Below are positions 18,014 to 27,083 of a stretch of 64,000 nucleotides of DNA, in pieces. The position numbers and the translations under genes are program-made. Source of the stretch: Arthrobacter sp. zg-Y1171 (GTDB lineage Bacteria; Actinomycetota; Actinomycetes; Actinomycetales; Micrococcaceae); contig NZ_CP104264.1 in NCBI RefSeq assembly GCF_025244845.1, positions 3,286,001 through 3,350,000 on the forward strand. The letters run 5' to 3'. The first letter of the stretch is position 1. Each line of letters opens with the position of its first letter. The notes under the pieces were generated by a model. The model worked only from the letters and a program-made list of their open reading frames with translations. It did not search any database and was not told where the DNA came from.

Positions 18014-19046
18014 ATACCTGCCCGGAATCATCTGGCTCGTAGTGCTGCTGGTGGTCAACGCGTTCTTCGTCGGTGCTGAATTCGCCGTCATCTCGGCCCG
18101 CCGGTCACAGATTGAACCCAAGGCCGAAGCCGGCAGCAAGGCCGCGAAAACCACCCTGTGGGCCATGGAGCACGCCACGCTGATGCTGGCGACCAGCCAG
18201 CTTGGCATCACCGTCTGTTCCCTGGTCATCCTGAATGTCTCGGAACCGGCCATCCACCACCTGCTGGAGATTCCGCTGGGCCTGACTCCGCTGTCCGCAG
18301 ACGCCATCGGCATTATCGCGTTTGTGGTGGCGCTGCTGCTGGTGACGTTCCTGCACGTGGTGGTGGGTGAAATGGTGCCGAAGAACATCTCGTTCTCCGT
18401 GCCCACCCGCGCCGCACTGCTGCTGGCTCCGCCCCTGGTGATCGTGTCCCGCATTGTCCGTCCGATCATCTGGACGCTGAACGGCATAGCAAACGGTGTC
18501 CTGCGCCTGTTTCGGGTGGAGCCCAAGGACGAAGCCACCAGCGCCTACACCCTGGACGAGGTCGCGAACATCGTGGAGCAGTCCACGCGTGACGGTGTCC
18601 TTTCAGACCGCAGCGGTACCCTGACGGCCGCGTTCGAGTTCACGGAGAAGACCGTGGCCGACGTCGAAGTTCCGATCAGCCAGATGGTGCTGCTGCCCGA
18701 GACCGCAACCCCTGCGGACCTGCAGCAGGCTGTGGACGTCCACGGTTACTCGCGGTACATCCTCACCAACGACGACGGCGATCCCGACGGCTACCTTCAC
18801 CTGAAGGACGTCATGGACCTCACCACGCCGGACGAGTTCGCCGCATCGGTGCCCGCCAAGCGGATCCGCCGCCTGGCGTCCGCTTACCGGGGCAGCGAGC
18901 TGGAGGATGCCCTGGCCACCATGCGCCGCACCGGCGCCCACGTGGCTCGGGTTTTTGACGCGAAGGGCAACACCACGGGTGTCCTGTTCCTCGAGGACAT
19001 CATCGAAGAGCTGGTGGGCGAAGTCCACGACGCCACCACCGTCTAA
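18006..19046 (+). CDS. CNNM/CorC-type membrane transporter, short form
   Basis: 346 residues. The same DUF21 domain (ATSQLGITVCSLVIL, VVGEMVPKNISF) and CBS pair (GYLHLKDVMDL, GVLFLEDIIEELVGE) are present, but it stops directly after the second CBS and lacks the CorC_HlyC domain of its neighbour. The 8-bp overlap suggests fixed stoichiometry and perhaps a heterodimer, since CNNM proteins work as dimers through CBS contacts. That pairing is inference. Confidence 0.92.
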   Translation: MSEYLPGIIWLVVLLVVNAFFVGAEFAVISARRSQIEPKAEAGSKAAKTTLWAMEHATLMLATSQLGITVCSLVILNVSEPAIHHLLEIPLGLTPLSADAIGIIAFVVALLLVTFLHVVVGEMVPKNISFSVPTRAALLLAPPLVIVSRIVRPIIWTLNGIANGVLRLFRVEPKDEATSAYTLDEVANIVEQSTRDGVLSDRSGTLTAAFEFTEKTVADVEVPISQMVLLPETATPADLQQAVDVHGYSRYILTNDDGDPDGYLHLKDVMDLTTPDEFAASVPAKRIRRLASAYRGSELEDALATMRRTGAHVARVFDAKGNTTGVLFLEDIIEELVGEVHDATTV

Positions 19047-19049
19047 CGC

Positions 19050-19643
19050 CTAGCGCCTGCGTTTCCACCAAGGCCGCCGCTGCTCCGGCTCCGGAGCGGC
19101 GGCGGCTTCTTTTTCGGCTTCCTCCGCCTTCCGTTCCCGCCAGCGCTGCACTTCCTGCTCGACGTCGCGGGTGCGCGTGATAACGGGCGGACCTCCTTCG
19201 AGCTGGCGGCGCGCATCGATGACACGCGCATTGAAATCCTGGACGATCTCCCGAACCTGCTTTTCGGTCCACCGCGTGTCCAGCCGAGCGTCCAGTTCCG
19301 CGTCTTCCGTGCGCAGCAGGATGGCCTTGGGTCCCAATCCAGTCACGTTCTCGCGCTGCATCAGCCCCTTGATCCACCAGTCCGGATCATGGCCGTCGCC
19401 CAGGTTCGGGATAGGTTTTCCGGCGTACTTCAGGTTGTCGAATTCGCCCCGGGCCATGGCATCCCGAACCAGATAATCGGCTTTGGCGGCGTCGTCGACT
19501 TTCCGGCGCTTGTGCCGCAGCCCTTCCTCGGCCTCTGCACGCTGGAGGTCTTCATCGTCGAGCCCTCCGCCGGCCGCCGCCGCCCGCAGCTGTGCGGCCC
19601 GTTCCATCCTGCGCCGGTACTGCTCAACGCCCCTGCCGTCCAT
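19050..19643 (-). CDS. DUF1992 (DnaJ-homologue subfamily C member 28-like) protein
   Basis: 197 residues. The DUF1992 core (ADYLVRDAMARGEFDNL, GKPIPN and DPDWWIKGLM) is plain in the first half, followed by a long charged helix and a basic tail ending PWWKRRR. No J domain HPD motif is present. The function of bacterial DUF1992 proteins is not established. It is convergent with the transporter pair, with 3 bp between stops. Confidence 0.87.
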   Translation of the reverse strand: MDGRGVEQYRRRMERAAQLRAAAAGGGLDDEDLQRAEAEEGLRHKRRKVDDAAKADYLVRDAMARGEFDNLKYAGKPIPNLGDGHDPDWWIKGLMQRENVTGLGPKAILLRTEDAELDARLDTRWTEKQVREIVQDFNARVIDARRQLEGGPPVITRTRDVEQEVQRWRERKAEEAEKEAAAAPEPEQRRPWWKRRR

Positions 19644-19754
19644 GATCTCCCGCCGCCTAACGTGTCCCGTGTGGTGTCTTAACCGATTCGGACCTCTCCG
19701 GTATTCCTACTAAGGACCAACGGCAGACACGACGAAGGCGTGCCCGGTTCCGCG

Positions 19755-20330
19755 CTACTTCCGCAGCCGGCGCACCACGGCGCCGACGGCGGTAGCCGCC
19801 CCCGCACCGGCCAGCAGCCACGGGCCGCCGACGATGATCGGGTCGATCCACTGGTGATTGACGTCCGCCCGCTTCCGGCCCACCCGGGAGGAGACGCCGT
19901 GGCGGGTGAACTCGCTCAGCACCCCGGTCTCCGTGATCGGATTATCCGGGTGCAGGGTCGCGAAGGAAGCAAGATGGCTCTCCACGGCGTCTACGCGGTC
20001 CGCGGCGAGCAGGATCAGCCAGTGGGCCGCACGGGCCTCGCTGTACCGGCGGTAGGCGTACCGGCGCATCACGCCGGACAGTCCCTTGGGCGGGCAGGCG
20101 GTGCCGAACACCGGGGTGAGGAACTTGTGCTCGATCGAGCGCTCCCGCGGGAACTTTTCTTCCTGCCGTTCCGGGAATTCCCAATGCGCGCCGCTGAGGG
20201 TGGGATCAAACTGCAGCTTGGGCACGGCAGGACGGTCCCGAGGATCGAGGTCAACACCCCAGCCCGGGATCCGCGCGCGCAGTTCCTCGCTGGACGGGGT
20301 TCGGGTCGGCTTTTGCGGCGTGTAGGCCAT
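19755..20330 (-). CDS. Conserved hypothetical protein linked to the zinc dehydrogenase
   Basis: 191 residues. It has a soluble N-terminal half rich in Pro and Arg, a central segment (MRRYAYRRYSEARAAHWLILLAADRVDAVESHLAS) and a C-terminal hydrophobic segment (VGGPWLLAGAGAATAVGAVVRRL), suggesting a tail-anchored protein facing the cytoplasm. It lies 16 bp after the zinc dehydrogenase and is probably co-transcribed with it. I do not recognise a characterised family. A membrane partner or anchor for the dehydrogenase is possible. Confidence 0.7.
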   Translation of the reverse strand: MAYTPQKPTRTPSSEELRARIPGWGVDLDPRDRPAVPKLQFDPTLSGAHWEFPERQEEKFPRERSIEHKFLTPVFGTACPPKGLSGVMRRYAYRRYSEARAAHWLILLAADRVDAVESHLASFATLHPDNPITETGVLSEFTRHGVSSRVGRKRADVNHQWIDPIIVGGPWLLAGAGAATAVGAVVRRLRK

Positions 20331-20346
20331 TGCAGTGTCCTTCCTT

Positions 20347-21492
20347 TCAGGAACCGGGGACGATGACGGGCTTGATGCAGTTATCCAGCTTGGCGGAGAA
20401 CATGTGATAACCCTCGGCGATGTGCTCCAGCGGAATCCGGTGCGTGATGATCTCGCTGGGCTTGAGGTAGCCGGCCTTGATGTGCTCGAACAGGCGCGGC
20501 CACTGCCGTTTCATCGGCGTCTGGTTCATGTTCAGCGTCAGGCCCTTGTTCAGTGCGTCTCCGAACTTCACGGCGCTGAAGAGCGGACCGTAGGCGCCCA
20601 TGACGGACACGGTGCCGGCCTTGCGTACCGAGTCGATCGCCCAGTTGAGTGCCACTGCGGACCCTCCCTGCAGTTTGAGCTTCGTGCCCGTAACCTGCTG
20701 CAGGAAATTACCGTCAGCCTCGGCTCCCACGGCGTCGATTGCGACGTCGGCACCCAGGTAGTCGGTGATCTTCTTCATGTGCACCACAATGTCGTCGTAC
20801 TCGGTGAAGTTGTAGGTCTCGGCGTGGGCGAAGGTCCGGGCCTTTTCGAGCCGGTAGTCCAGGTGGTCAATCACGATCACCCGGCCGGCGCCCATCAGCC
20901 AGGCGGACTTGGCGGCGTACAAACCCACCGGGCCGGCACCGAAAACCACTACGGTGTCACCTTCGACGATGTCCCCCAGCTGGGCGCCGAAATAGCCCGT
21001 GGCGAGTGCATCGGTGCACATCAGGGCGTCTTCTTCGTCCATCCACTCGGGGATGAGGGAGGGTCCGACGTCGGCGAACGGGACCCGGACGAACTCCGCC
21101 TGGCCGCCGTCGTAACCGCCGGTGGTGTGCGAATAGCCGTAGAGACTGCCTACGGCCGTGGCGTTGGGGTTGACGTTGTGGCAGTTCGAGTAGAGCCCCC
21201 GTGCGCAGAAATAGCAGGATCCGCAGTAGATGTTGGCCGGGACCATCACACGGTCCCCGACCTTGAGGTTCTGCACGGACGATCCGACTTCCTCCACCAC
21301 TCCGATGAACTCGTGGCCGAACGTCGTGCCGACCCGGGTATCCGGCATCAGGCCGTGGTAAAGGTGCAGATCGGAGCCGCAGATGGCCGCCCGGGTGACC
21401 CGCACGACGGCATCATTGGGGTGCTCGATCGGCGGTATGTCCTTTTCTTCCACCCTCACCTTGTAGGGCCCTCGGTACACCATCGCTCGCAT
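20347..21492 (-). CDS. Zinc-dependent alcohol dehydrogenase (formaldehyde-dehydrogenase-like MDR)
   Basis: 381 residues of the medium-chain dehydrogenase fold. Catalytic zinc ligands are C38 (AAICGSD) and H60-E61 (GHE). The structural zinc set C90, C93, C96, C104 (YCGSCYFC and SNC) is complete. The Rossmann motif is VVVFGAGPVGLYAAKSA. It resembles the glutathione-independent formaldehyde dehydrogenase-like branch (GDTVVVFGAGPVG, VIVIDHLDYRLEKAR). It oxidises an alcohol or aldehyde adduct with NAD(P)+. The substrate is unassigned. Start: ATG with GGAGA 8 bp upstream. Confidence 0.9.
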   Translation of the reverse strand: MRAMVYRGPYKVRVEEKDIPPIEHPNDAVVRVTRAAICGSDLHLYHGLMPDTRVGTTFGHEFIGVVEEVGSSVQNLKVGDRVMVPANIYCGSCYFCARGLYSNCHNVNPNATAVGSLYGYSHTTGGYDGGQAEFVRVPFADVGPSLIPEWMDEEDALMCTDALATGYFGAQLGDIVEGDTVVVFGAGPVGLYAAKSAWLMGAGRVIVIDHLDYRLEKARTFAHAETYNFTEYDDIVVHMKKITDYLGADVAIDAVGAEADGNFLQQVTGTKLKLQGGSAVALNWAIDSVRKAGTVSVMGAYGPLFSAVKFGDALNKGLTLNMNQTPMKRQWPRLFEHIKAGYLKPSEIITHRIPLEHIAEGYHMFSAKLDNCIKPVIVPGS

Positions 21493-21532
21493 TGGACAGT
21501 CTCCTCGCTCTGAAGCCGGATCTGGCCCCTTA

Positions 21533-21560
21533 ACGATAAGCAGACTTACTAACTTTGCAA
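21533..21560 (-). promoter_or_regulatory. Candidate promoter of the zinc dehydrogenase gene
   Basis: On the minus strand, TTGCAA and TATCGT are separated by 16 bp, placing the start of transcription about 35 bp before the ATG at 21492. It overlaps the 3' end of the upstream kinase gene, so the dehydrogenase can be expressed independently of it. Confidence 0.45.
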
Positions 21561-23096
21561 GCTTGTACCCGGCCCAGCCGCCGGCAGCTTCACGGTGAAG
21601 ACGCTTCCCCGCCCCGCCTCGCTGCTGAAGTCGATGCTCCCCCCGTGCTCTTCCACAATCCTGCGGGTGATCACCAGGCCCAATCCTGCCCCGGGGATGG
21701 CCGCGGTGAGAACCTGCCCGGACCTGAAGAACTTGCTGAAGACCTGTTCCTGCTCCGCCGGCGTCATGCCGATTCCGGTGTCGGCGACCTCAATCACCAC
21801 GGCTTCATCCTGCCTCCGCGCCCCTATCCGCACCGTTCCGCCGCCGGGTGAAAACTTGACGGCATTGGACACCAGGTTTTCCAGCACCTGCCGGATCCGG
21901 CCTTCGTCCGCCACTGCCCGCAGCCCGGCCGCCACCTCAACACCGATTTCCACCCCGTTGATCCGCGCGTGGGGGCGGAAGGAATCGGCGGCGGCTGCGA
22001 CGGTGGAAGCCAGATCCACTTCCTGCAGTTCCATCGCGCCGTTGTCGGATGCCACGGACAGCAGATCGGAGACCAGCTGCAGCAGCCGCTCGGAATTTCG
22101 AACCGCTGCCTGCAGGGCCGATTCGACCGTGCCCGGCAACTGTCCTTCTTCTTCCAGGGCCATATCCAGGTAGCCGAGGATGGACGTCAGGGGTGTACGC
22201 AGCTCGTGGGACACATTACCCACGAACTCACCCTGTGCCGCCAGCGCGCGCACCAGCTGGGTGACGTCGCTGAATGCCAGGACCGAGCACTTGAAGTCCC
22301 CTCCGTTCCGCACCGGGCGTGCACACACGCTGACCGCCATCTTGCCCTCGCCGGTGCCGATCCACATGATCTGCTGCGAAAAGGATTCACCGGCAACGGC
22401 ACGGCGGATGGGGAGCAACTCGTCCGGAAGCGGTGTGATCCGGTCCGGACCGTAGACAGACCACGCTCCGGACTCGAAGTCGCTCAGGTCTTCGGCCCCC
22501 AATATGGTCCGGCTGGCCTCCATATGGGCGTTGGCGAGGATTTCCCGGCCCTCGTCATCCACCACGAGCACCCCCACGTCCACCGTGTCCAGGATGGTTT
22601 TCAGAAGTGATTCCCGCTCCTTGGCCGCGCGCTCGGCAGCACCGCGTGCGGCTTCTGCGGCTTCGGCCTGCTGGAGCGCGTCAACCAGGTCGCGTTCATA
22701 CCTGCGCCTTCCGGGCATGGGGAAAACCGTGACCAGGTCCACGGTGCGGCCGCGGGAGGCGGTCCGGACCGCCGAGATGTGAGCCGGCAGCCTGGTGTTT
22801 CCGGCTCCGTTGAAGTCGACGCTTAGATTCGCTGCAGGTGTTGTTGTGAGTGCCGCGCTCCAGCGCTGGTATTCCAGCAGGTCTTCGGGCGAAAGGAGAT
22901 CGGCAAAAACGGTGCCTGCGAGCGCGCTCCGGTTCCTGCCGATCCACGCCGCGAAAGTGGAGTTTGATTCCAGGATGACGCCCTGCCCGGAAACCACAAC
23001 GTATCCGGACGGGGAACAGTGGAAAAGGGCCGGCCAGTCCGGAATGGACGTCCGTTGCCGGCCGATGCGCGGAAAACGGCGGGAAATCATGGGCAT
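21549..23096 (-). CDS. PAS-domain sensor histidine kinase, soluble
   Basis: About 516 residues from the ATG at 23096 (AAAGG upstream). There is no membrane segment. Two PAS-like domains are seen: CSPSGYVVVSGQGVILESN near the start, and ILDTVDVGVLVVDDEGREILANA after a short Ala/Glu coiled coil (EAAEAARGAAERAAKE). The H-box SHELRTPLTSILGY lies around residue 300 and the HATPase motifs are NLVSNAVKFSPGG, DTGIGM and GAGLGL. It is an orphan with no response regulator adjacent. The signal is probably cytosolic (redox, gas or small ligand). Confidence 0.9.
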   Translation of the reverse strand: MPMISRRFPRIGRQRTSIPDWPALFHCSPSGYVVVSGQGVILESNSTFAAWIGRNRSALAGTVFADLLSPEDLLEYQRWSAALTTTPAANLSVDFNGAGNTRLPAHISAVRTASRGRTVDLVTVFPMPGRRRYERDLVDALQQAEAAEAARGAAERAAKERESLLKTILDTVDVGVLVVDDEGREILANAHMEASRTILGAEDLSDFESGAWSVYGPDRITPLPDELLPIRRAVAGESFSQQIMWIGTGEGKMAVSVCARPVRNGGDFKCSVLAFSDVTQLVRALAAQGEFVGNVSHELRTPLTSILGYLDMALEEEGQLPGTVESALQAAVRNSERLLQLVSDLLSVASDNGAMELQEVDLASTVAAAADSFRPHARINGVEIGVEVAAGLRAVADEGRIRQVLENLVSNAVKFSPGGGTVRIGARRQDEAVVIEVADTGIGMTPAEQEQVFSKFFRSGQVLTAAIPGAGLGLVITRRIVEEHGGSIDFSSEAGRGSVFTVKLPAAGPGTSLQS

Positions 23097-23254
23097 GCCG
23101 GACCTTTTGGAAGAACAAGTTATGCAGGGACAATTTCCGGGGCCCGCATTCATCGGATATTCGAAGAAGTCTTGTGCCCGGCCAAACAATTTATCAGCCT
23201 GCTTGCGATATCCGTAAATATGACGGAATTACCCTATTCCCGGCCCCTGCAGTA

Positions 23255-23283
23255 CCGGGGGTGCGGCTGTGCGGCACCCCCGG
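23255..23283. repeat. Hairpin in the divergent 23.1-23.5 kb intergenic region
   Basis: 10-bp GC stem CCGGGGGTGC / GCACCCCCGG with a 9-base loop, between the divergent kinase and the LanB-C-like gene. Without a T tract it is more likely a 5'-leader structure or operator than a terminator. The rest of 23097-23473 contains only weak short frames. Confidence 0.4.
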
Positions 23284-23473
23284 ACCCGCGTGCACAAGCA
23301 GGAGATATTACTACTAATCGAGCGCTTCGGGATGGGTTCCGCCCGTCTTCGCAGCGAGGAACCTCAGGTGGTGGACACGGCCGCTGGATTGGGAAAGACT
23401 TCCATCCCGGGACGCGCTGAAACAGGCGTTCCGGGTGGGGTGGCTCAGCACAACAAGCACCGAAAGGATGGCC

Positions 23474-24424
23474 ATGACCCAGCCAGCCGCGCTCCGCACC
23501 CCCTCCCGCCCCTCTCCTCACCCCACATGGTGGAACCTGACCGTCGATGCCGGTAGTTTCGAACTGGCAGACCGGATCATCGGTGAACTTGTGACCCCCC
23601 TCGTTGCGCAGGCGAGGCTTTGCGGAACCAAGCGGTGGTTCTATACCCGACGGATGCAGCCGTCCAATGCGCAGGTCCGGCTTCGGGTACTTGCCCCCGT
23701 GGAAACCCTGGATCGGCTTCAGTCCCTGCTGGGGGCACTGCAGGAGCAGTCCGGGGATCCGGTGCGCAGCCTCTCGGTGGAGCATGAATTCAACGAACCG
23801 GTGCTGGACCGGACAATCGGCACGGACGCGCTGCTGCCGTCGGTCGAAGCGGACCTGGCCCGCTACGGCGGCGTTGACGGGCTGGCCTTGGCAGAGGAAG
23901 TCTTCGAGCTTTCCTCCGATCTCTGCCTCTGGGCAACCGCCCGGTTTGCGAAGGCACAGAACCGATCGGCGCTGGCATCCCTGCTTCTCTTCGATTCGGC
24001 CTACGCCATGATGAAGGGACCGCGGGCCTCCACATGGCCGGACCGCCGTCGTGTTTCCTGGGAGTACTACTGGGACAGCCATCTCTATAGCTGCACCGCT
24101 TCCGATCCGCGGGCTGCCGGAGTGCAGAAGGCTACCGGTGCGCAGGCCCAGGCCCAGTTGATGCCCGTGCACCGGCTGATGATGGCCACCGCCTCCGAAC
24201 CCGCCGTCACCAACTGGCGCCGGCGCTGGCTGCGGACCATTGACACCTACCTCTACCGGGCAGACAAGGCCGGAGCCAGCCGCAGCGCCCAGCACCTCAC
24301 TGTGTACCAGGCGCACGGCCTGTTGAACCGGCTGGGATTCACGCTTCGCCAGGAGGCACTGATCGGGGTCTATGCCAGGACGTGGAGCAGGGAGAAGGAA
24401 ACCGAATTGGTGGAGGCCACCTAG
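23474..24424 (+). CDS. Stand-alone lantibiotic-dehydratase C-terminal / thiopeptide-type domain protein
   Basis: 316 residues from the ATG at 23474 (GAAAGG upstream). It opens TWWNLTVDAGSFELADRII and then has TKRWFYTRRMQPSNAQVRLRV, which follows the pattern of the SpaB/LanB C-terminal elimination domain (W-F-x-x-R-Y ... H-L-R-L-R). The later parts (EEVFELSSDLCLWA and LLLFDSAYAMMKGP) also fit the helical portion of that domain. In class I lanthipeptide and thiopeptide pathways this domain removes glutamyl groups from Ser/Thr or closes the pyridine ring. No LanB N-terminal domain, cyclase, transporter or obvious precursor lies nearby, so its role is open. Confidence 0.65.
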   Translation: MTQPAALRTPSRPSPHPTWWNLTVDAGSFELADRIIGELVTPLVAQARLCGTKRWFYTRRMQPSNAQVRLRVLAPVETLDRLQSLLGALQEQSGDPVRSLSVEHEFNEPVLDRTIGTDALLPSVEADLARYGGVDGLALAEEVFELSSDLCLWATARFAKAQNRSALASLLLFDSAYAMMKGPRASTWPDRRRVSWEYYWDSHLYSCTASDPRAAGVQKATGAQAQAQLMPVHRLMMATASEPAVTNWRRRWLRTIDTYLYRADKAGASRSAQHLTVYQAHGLLNRLGFTLRQEALIGVYARTWSREKETELVEAT

Positions 24425-24483
24425 GCGTGGCGGGCAGCGGTTGCGCGGACGGGTGCGGGGCCGGGCGGCGATAGAATCAGCGT

Positions 24484-25215
24484 ATGAGCCTAACCGCGGA
24501 CCAGCAGTCCGTTGCAGCTGAATTGCAGCAGCTAATTCTGCAGACTGAGTCGGTGGAGTTCTTCCTTGAGGGGTTCGCCATGCGTGCCGCTGAGCTTTTC
24601 AGCAGCGATGCCGAAGTCCTGGCCGGGGTGACCCTGCTTCGGAACAAGCAGGGCACCACCGTGGCCAGCAGCAGCGAGGCGGCGCGGGCGCTGGACGAAA
24701 TCCAGTACGGCTTCGGAGACGGGCCGTGCATGCGGGCCTCGCGGACAGGGCGGACCGTCGTGGTGGAAGACGTGCGCACCGACCCGCGGTGGCCGGAGTA
24801 TGCGGACGCCATCCGGGACCGCGGCTTCTATTCCATCCTCGGCGTTCCGCTCATCCTCGGTAACGACGGCGGTGCCGGGCTCAACCTGTATGCCCGGGAC
24901 GCCGGTCACTTCACGCCGGACATCATCCGGTCAGCCGAAATGTTCGCCGCCGAGGCGGCAGTTACCCTGCAATTGGCCGTCCAGATCGCCCGGCACAGGA
25001 GCACCGCCGATCACCTCCGCGCGGCCATGGGAGCCAGGACCACCATCGACGTTGCCGTGGGCATTGTCATGGCGCAGAACAAATGCAGCCAGGAAGCGGC
25101 CTTCGAAATCCTGCGCGACGCCTCCAGCAACCGGAACGTGAAACTCCGGGACGTCGCCGAGCGCGTGGTGCAGTCCGTGACCTCGCAGGCTGTGAAAACC
25201 CACTTCGTCGACTAG
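24484..25215 (+). CDS. GAF and ANTAR domain protein (RNA-binding antiterminator-like)
   Basis: 243 residues. The N-terminal GAF domain covers about 20-165 (GDGPCMRASRTGRTVVVEDVRTDPRW, FYSILGVPLIL). The C-terminal ANTAR domain is RTTIDVAVGIVMAQNKCSQEAAFEILRDASS, with the conserved Ala and aromatic/leucine pattern of the three-helix RNA-binding fold. Such proteins sense a ligand and bind paired hairpins in nascent RNA to block termination. No paired stem-loops were found close by, so it probably acts elsewhere. Confidence 0.9.
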   Translation: MSLTADQQSVAAELQQLILQTESVEFFLEGFAMRAAELFSSDAEVLAGVTLLRNKQGTTVASSSEAARALDEIQYGFGDGPCMRASRTGRTVVVEDVRTDPRWPEYADAIRDRGFYSILGVPLILGNDGGAGLNLYARDAGHFTPDIIRSAEMFAAEAAVTLQLAVQIARHRSTADHLRAAMGARTTIDVAVGIVMAQNKCSQEAAFEILRDASSNRNVKLRDVAERVVQSVTSQAVKTHFVD

Positions 25216-25239
25216 GGCGTGCCTCTGGACGCTGTCCGG

Positions 25240-26718
25240 TCAGGCCTTGTCCACCAGTGCGGCGACGGCAGCCGCGGCTCCGCTGCGGTGCAGGGTCCCC
25301 AGAGCGGATAGGTACGCTTCCGTGAACCGGGCATCGGAGGCCAGATCGCCGAAGAACTGCTGCTGGGAAATGAAGGCCAGCGGATCCTCCCGGTTCCGGG
25401 CGGCTACGGCCATTACCTCGTCCCGCCGGTTGTCCACAACCCGTATCGGTTCGCCTGCCTCATCCACGCCCTCGGCGTAACGTGCCCAGGCGGCAATGAT
25501 CGCAGCGGAACGGGAGACTTCGCCGCCGGCCGCCACGTTCTCGCGGACCACAGGAACCAGCCACTTCGGAATCCGGTCCGAGCTTTCAGCGCACAGGCGG
25601 GCGAGGGTGTCCCGGACGTGTTCATTGCCGAAGCGCTGCAGCAGCCGTTTCTTGTATTCGGCCAGATCGATGCCCGGGACGGGGAGCAGGGTGGGCGTGG
25701 CTTCTTTATCCATGTAGTCCAGCAGGAACTGTGCCAACTGCGGGTCACGGGCTGCTTCATGCACGTAGCGGTAGCCCTCAAGGTAGCCCAGATAGGCCAG
25801 ACCCTGGTGGCCGCAGTTCAGCAGGCGCAGTTTCATGTGCTCGTACGGCTCCACATCCGTCGCCATGCTCACACCGGCGTCTTCCCACGGTGGCCTGCCC
25901 TGCGGGAAGGCGTCCTCGAGTGCCCACTGCTCGAAGTCCTCGGCCACCACGGGCCACGCGTCCTCGACGCCGAACTCCTCCGACAGCAGCGCGCGGTCGG
26001 CATCGGTGGTCGCCGGAGTGATCCGGTCCACCATCGAGGAGGGGAAGGAAACAGCCTCCTGCACCCACTTGCCCAGCTCCGGGTCCCGCAGCCGGGCGAA
26101 CTCCCCGAAGGCCTTTCGCGCCACTTCGCCGTTGCCCGGGACGTTGTCGCAGGACATCACCGCGAACGGTGCCAGCCCTCGCTCGCGCCTGCGGCGCAGT
26201 GCCTCGACCACCAGGCCGAAGACGCTTGAGGGCACCGCACCGGGCTGCAGGTCCGCCGCCACGCCGGCATTTCCGGGATCGAATTCTCCCGTGGTGTCGC
26301 TGATGTTGTAGCCGCCCTCGGTAATCGTGAGCGAGACGATGCGCGTGGCCAGGGATGCCATTTTTTCAATGACCGCTTCGGGATTCTCGGGTGCGAAAAG
26401 GTACTCGGCAATCGAGCCGATCACGCGGGCTTCCAGGGCCCCGTCGGGGTGCTTCAGGACCAAGGTGTACAGGCAGTCCTGGCTGTCCATCACGGTTTTC
26501 ATGGCGGCGTCGGAGGACAGTACACCCACTCCGCAAATAGCCCAGTCCAGGGCTTTGCCAGCGTTCATCAGCCGGTCCAGGTACATCGCCTGGTGTGCCC
26601 GGTGGAATCCTCCGACACCGAAATGCACGATGCCGGTGCTGAGCCGGGAGCGGTCATAGCCGGGCCGGGCAATGGACTGCGGGAGATGGGGCAGGGACTC
26701 GTCACTGAGCTTGGTCAT
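25240..26718 (-). CDS. Mannitol dehydrogenase family oxidoreductase
   Basis: 492 residues, as in mannitol 2-dehydrogenase and fructuronate reductase. The NAD-binding segment is IVHFGVGGFHRAHQAMYLD, followed by the family's SLTITEGGY, SCDNVPGNG and MKLRLLNCGHQGLAYLG, where the Lys in the last motif region is the catalytic base. It interconverts a polyol and ketose (mannitol/fructose or arabinitol/xylulose) with NAD. The exact substrate cannot be fixed. It stands alone, followed by the short conserved gene on the same strand upstream. Confidence 0.9.
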   Translation of the reverse strand: MTKLSDESLPHLPQSIARPGYDRSRLSTGIVHFGVGGFHRAHQAMYLDRLMNAGKALDWAICGVGVLSSDAAMKTVMDSQDCLYTLVLKHPDGALEARVIGSIAEYLFAPENPEAVIEKMASLATRIVSLTITEGGYNISDTTGEFDPGNAGVAADLQPGAVPSSVFGLVVEALRRRRERGLAPFAVMSCDNVPGNGEVARKAFGEFARLRDPELGKWVQEAVSFPSSMVDRITPATTDADRALLSEEFGVEDAWPVVAEDFEQWALEDAFPQGRPPWEDAGVSMATDVEPYEHMKLRLLNCGHQGLAYLGYLEGYRYVHEAARDPQLAQFLLDYMDKEATPTLLPVPGIDLAEYKKRLLQRFGNEHVRDTLARLCAESSDRIPKWLVPVVRENVAAGGEVSRSAAIIAAWARYAEGVDEAGEPIRVVDNRRDEVMAVAARNREDPLAFISQQQFFGDLASDARFTEAYLSALGTLHRSGAAAAVAALVDKA

Positions 26719-26796
26719 AATGCCGCCTTAGGCCGGGGTGCGGCCAATCTAGCAGATTGGCTCGGCCCCTCCCATAGCAGCCTTGGTGCCGCACCC

Positions 26797-26997
26797 CTAC
26801 TCGACGGCCTGGGCGTCCAGTTCGATGAAGGCCCAGTCCGGCTCGGCGAGGATGGGGTCCATGACGGGGCCGCCGGCCTCGGCAATCCGGTCCTGGACCT
26901 TGGGCGGCAGGCCGTCCTGGCGGAGATTGTGCCTCAACCAGTCCTTGGCCGAACCGTCCAGGTAAGGCCACCAGCGTTCGATTCGGATGGGTTCCAC
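26797..26997 (-). CDS. Small hypothetical protein (66 aa)
   Basis: A GTG at 26997 with an excellent ribosome site (GAAGGGGG, 6 bp) starts a 66-residue protein reading MEPIRIERWWPYLDGSAKDW at its N-terminus. The rest is amphipathic and charged (RQDGLPPKVQDRIAEAGG, DPILAEPDWAFIELDAQ). The upstream in-frame ATG at 27108 runs through the transcription terminator and is not credible. I recognise no family. It lies between pstS-like and the mannitol-dehydrogenase gene and may belong to the same transcript as the latter. Confidence 0.6.
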   Translation of the reverse strand: MEPIRIERWWPYLDGSAKDWLRHNLRQDGLPPKVQDRIAEAGGPVMDPILAEPDWAFIELDAQAVE

Positions 26998-27083
26998 AGC
27001 AGCCCCCTTCAGCGTTGCGTAAATCCACGGTGACACCGGCGATGAGGGGGCGCAAGAGGGCAACGAAAGAGCAGCAGGGGAAG

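Noticed and set aside
23220-23420. 67-codon frame with a GCGCAAP motif as a possible peptide precursor for the LanB-C-like protein
   Set aside because: No ribosome site, Arg/Pro-rich with no leader-core pattern and few Ser/Thr/Cys clusters. It appears to be chance coding across a hairpin.
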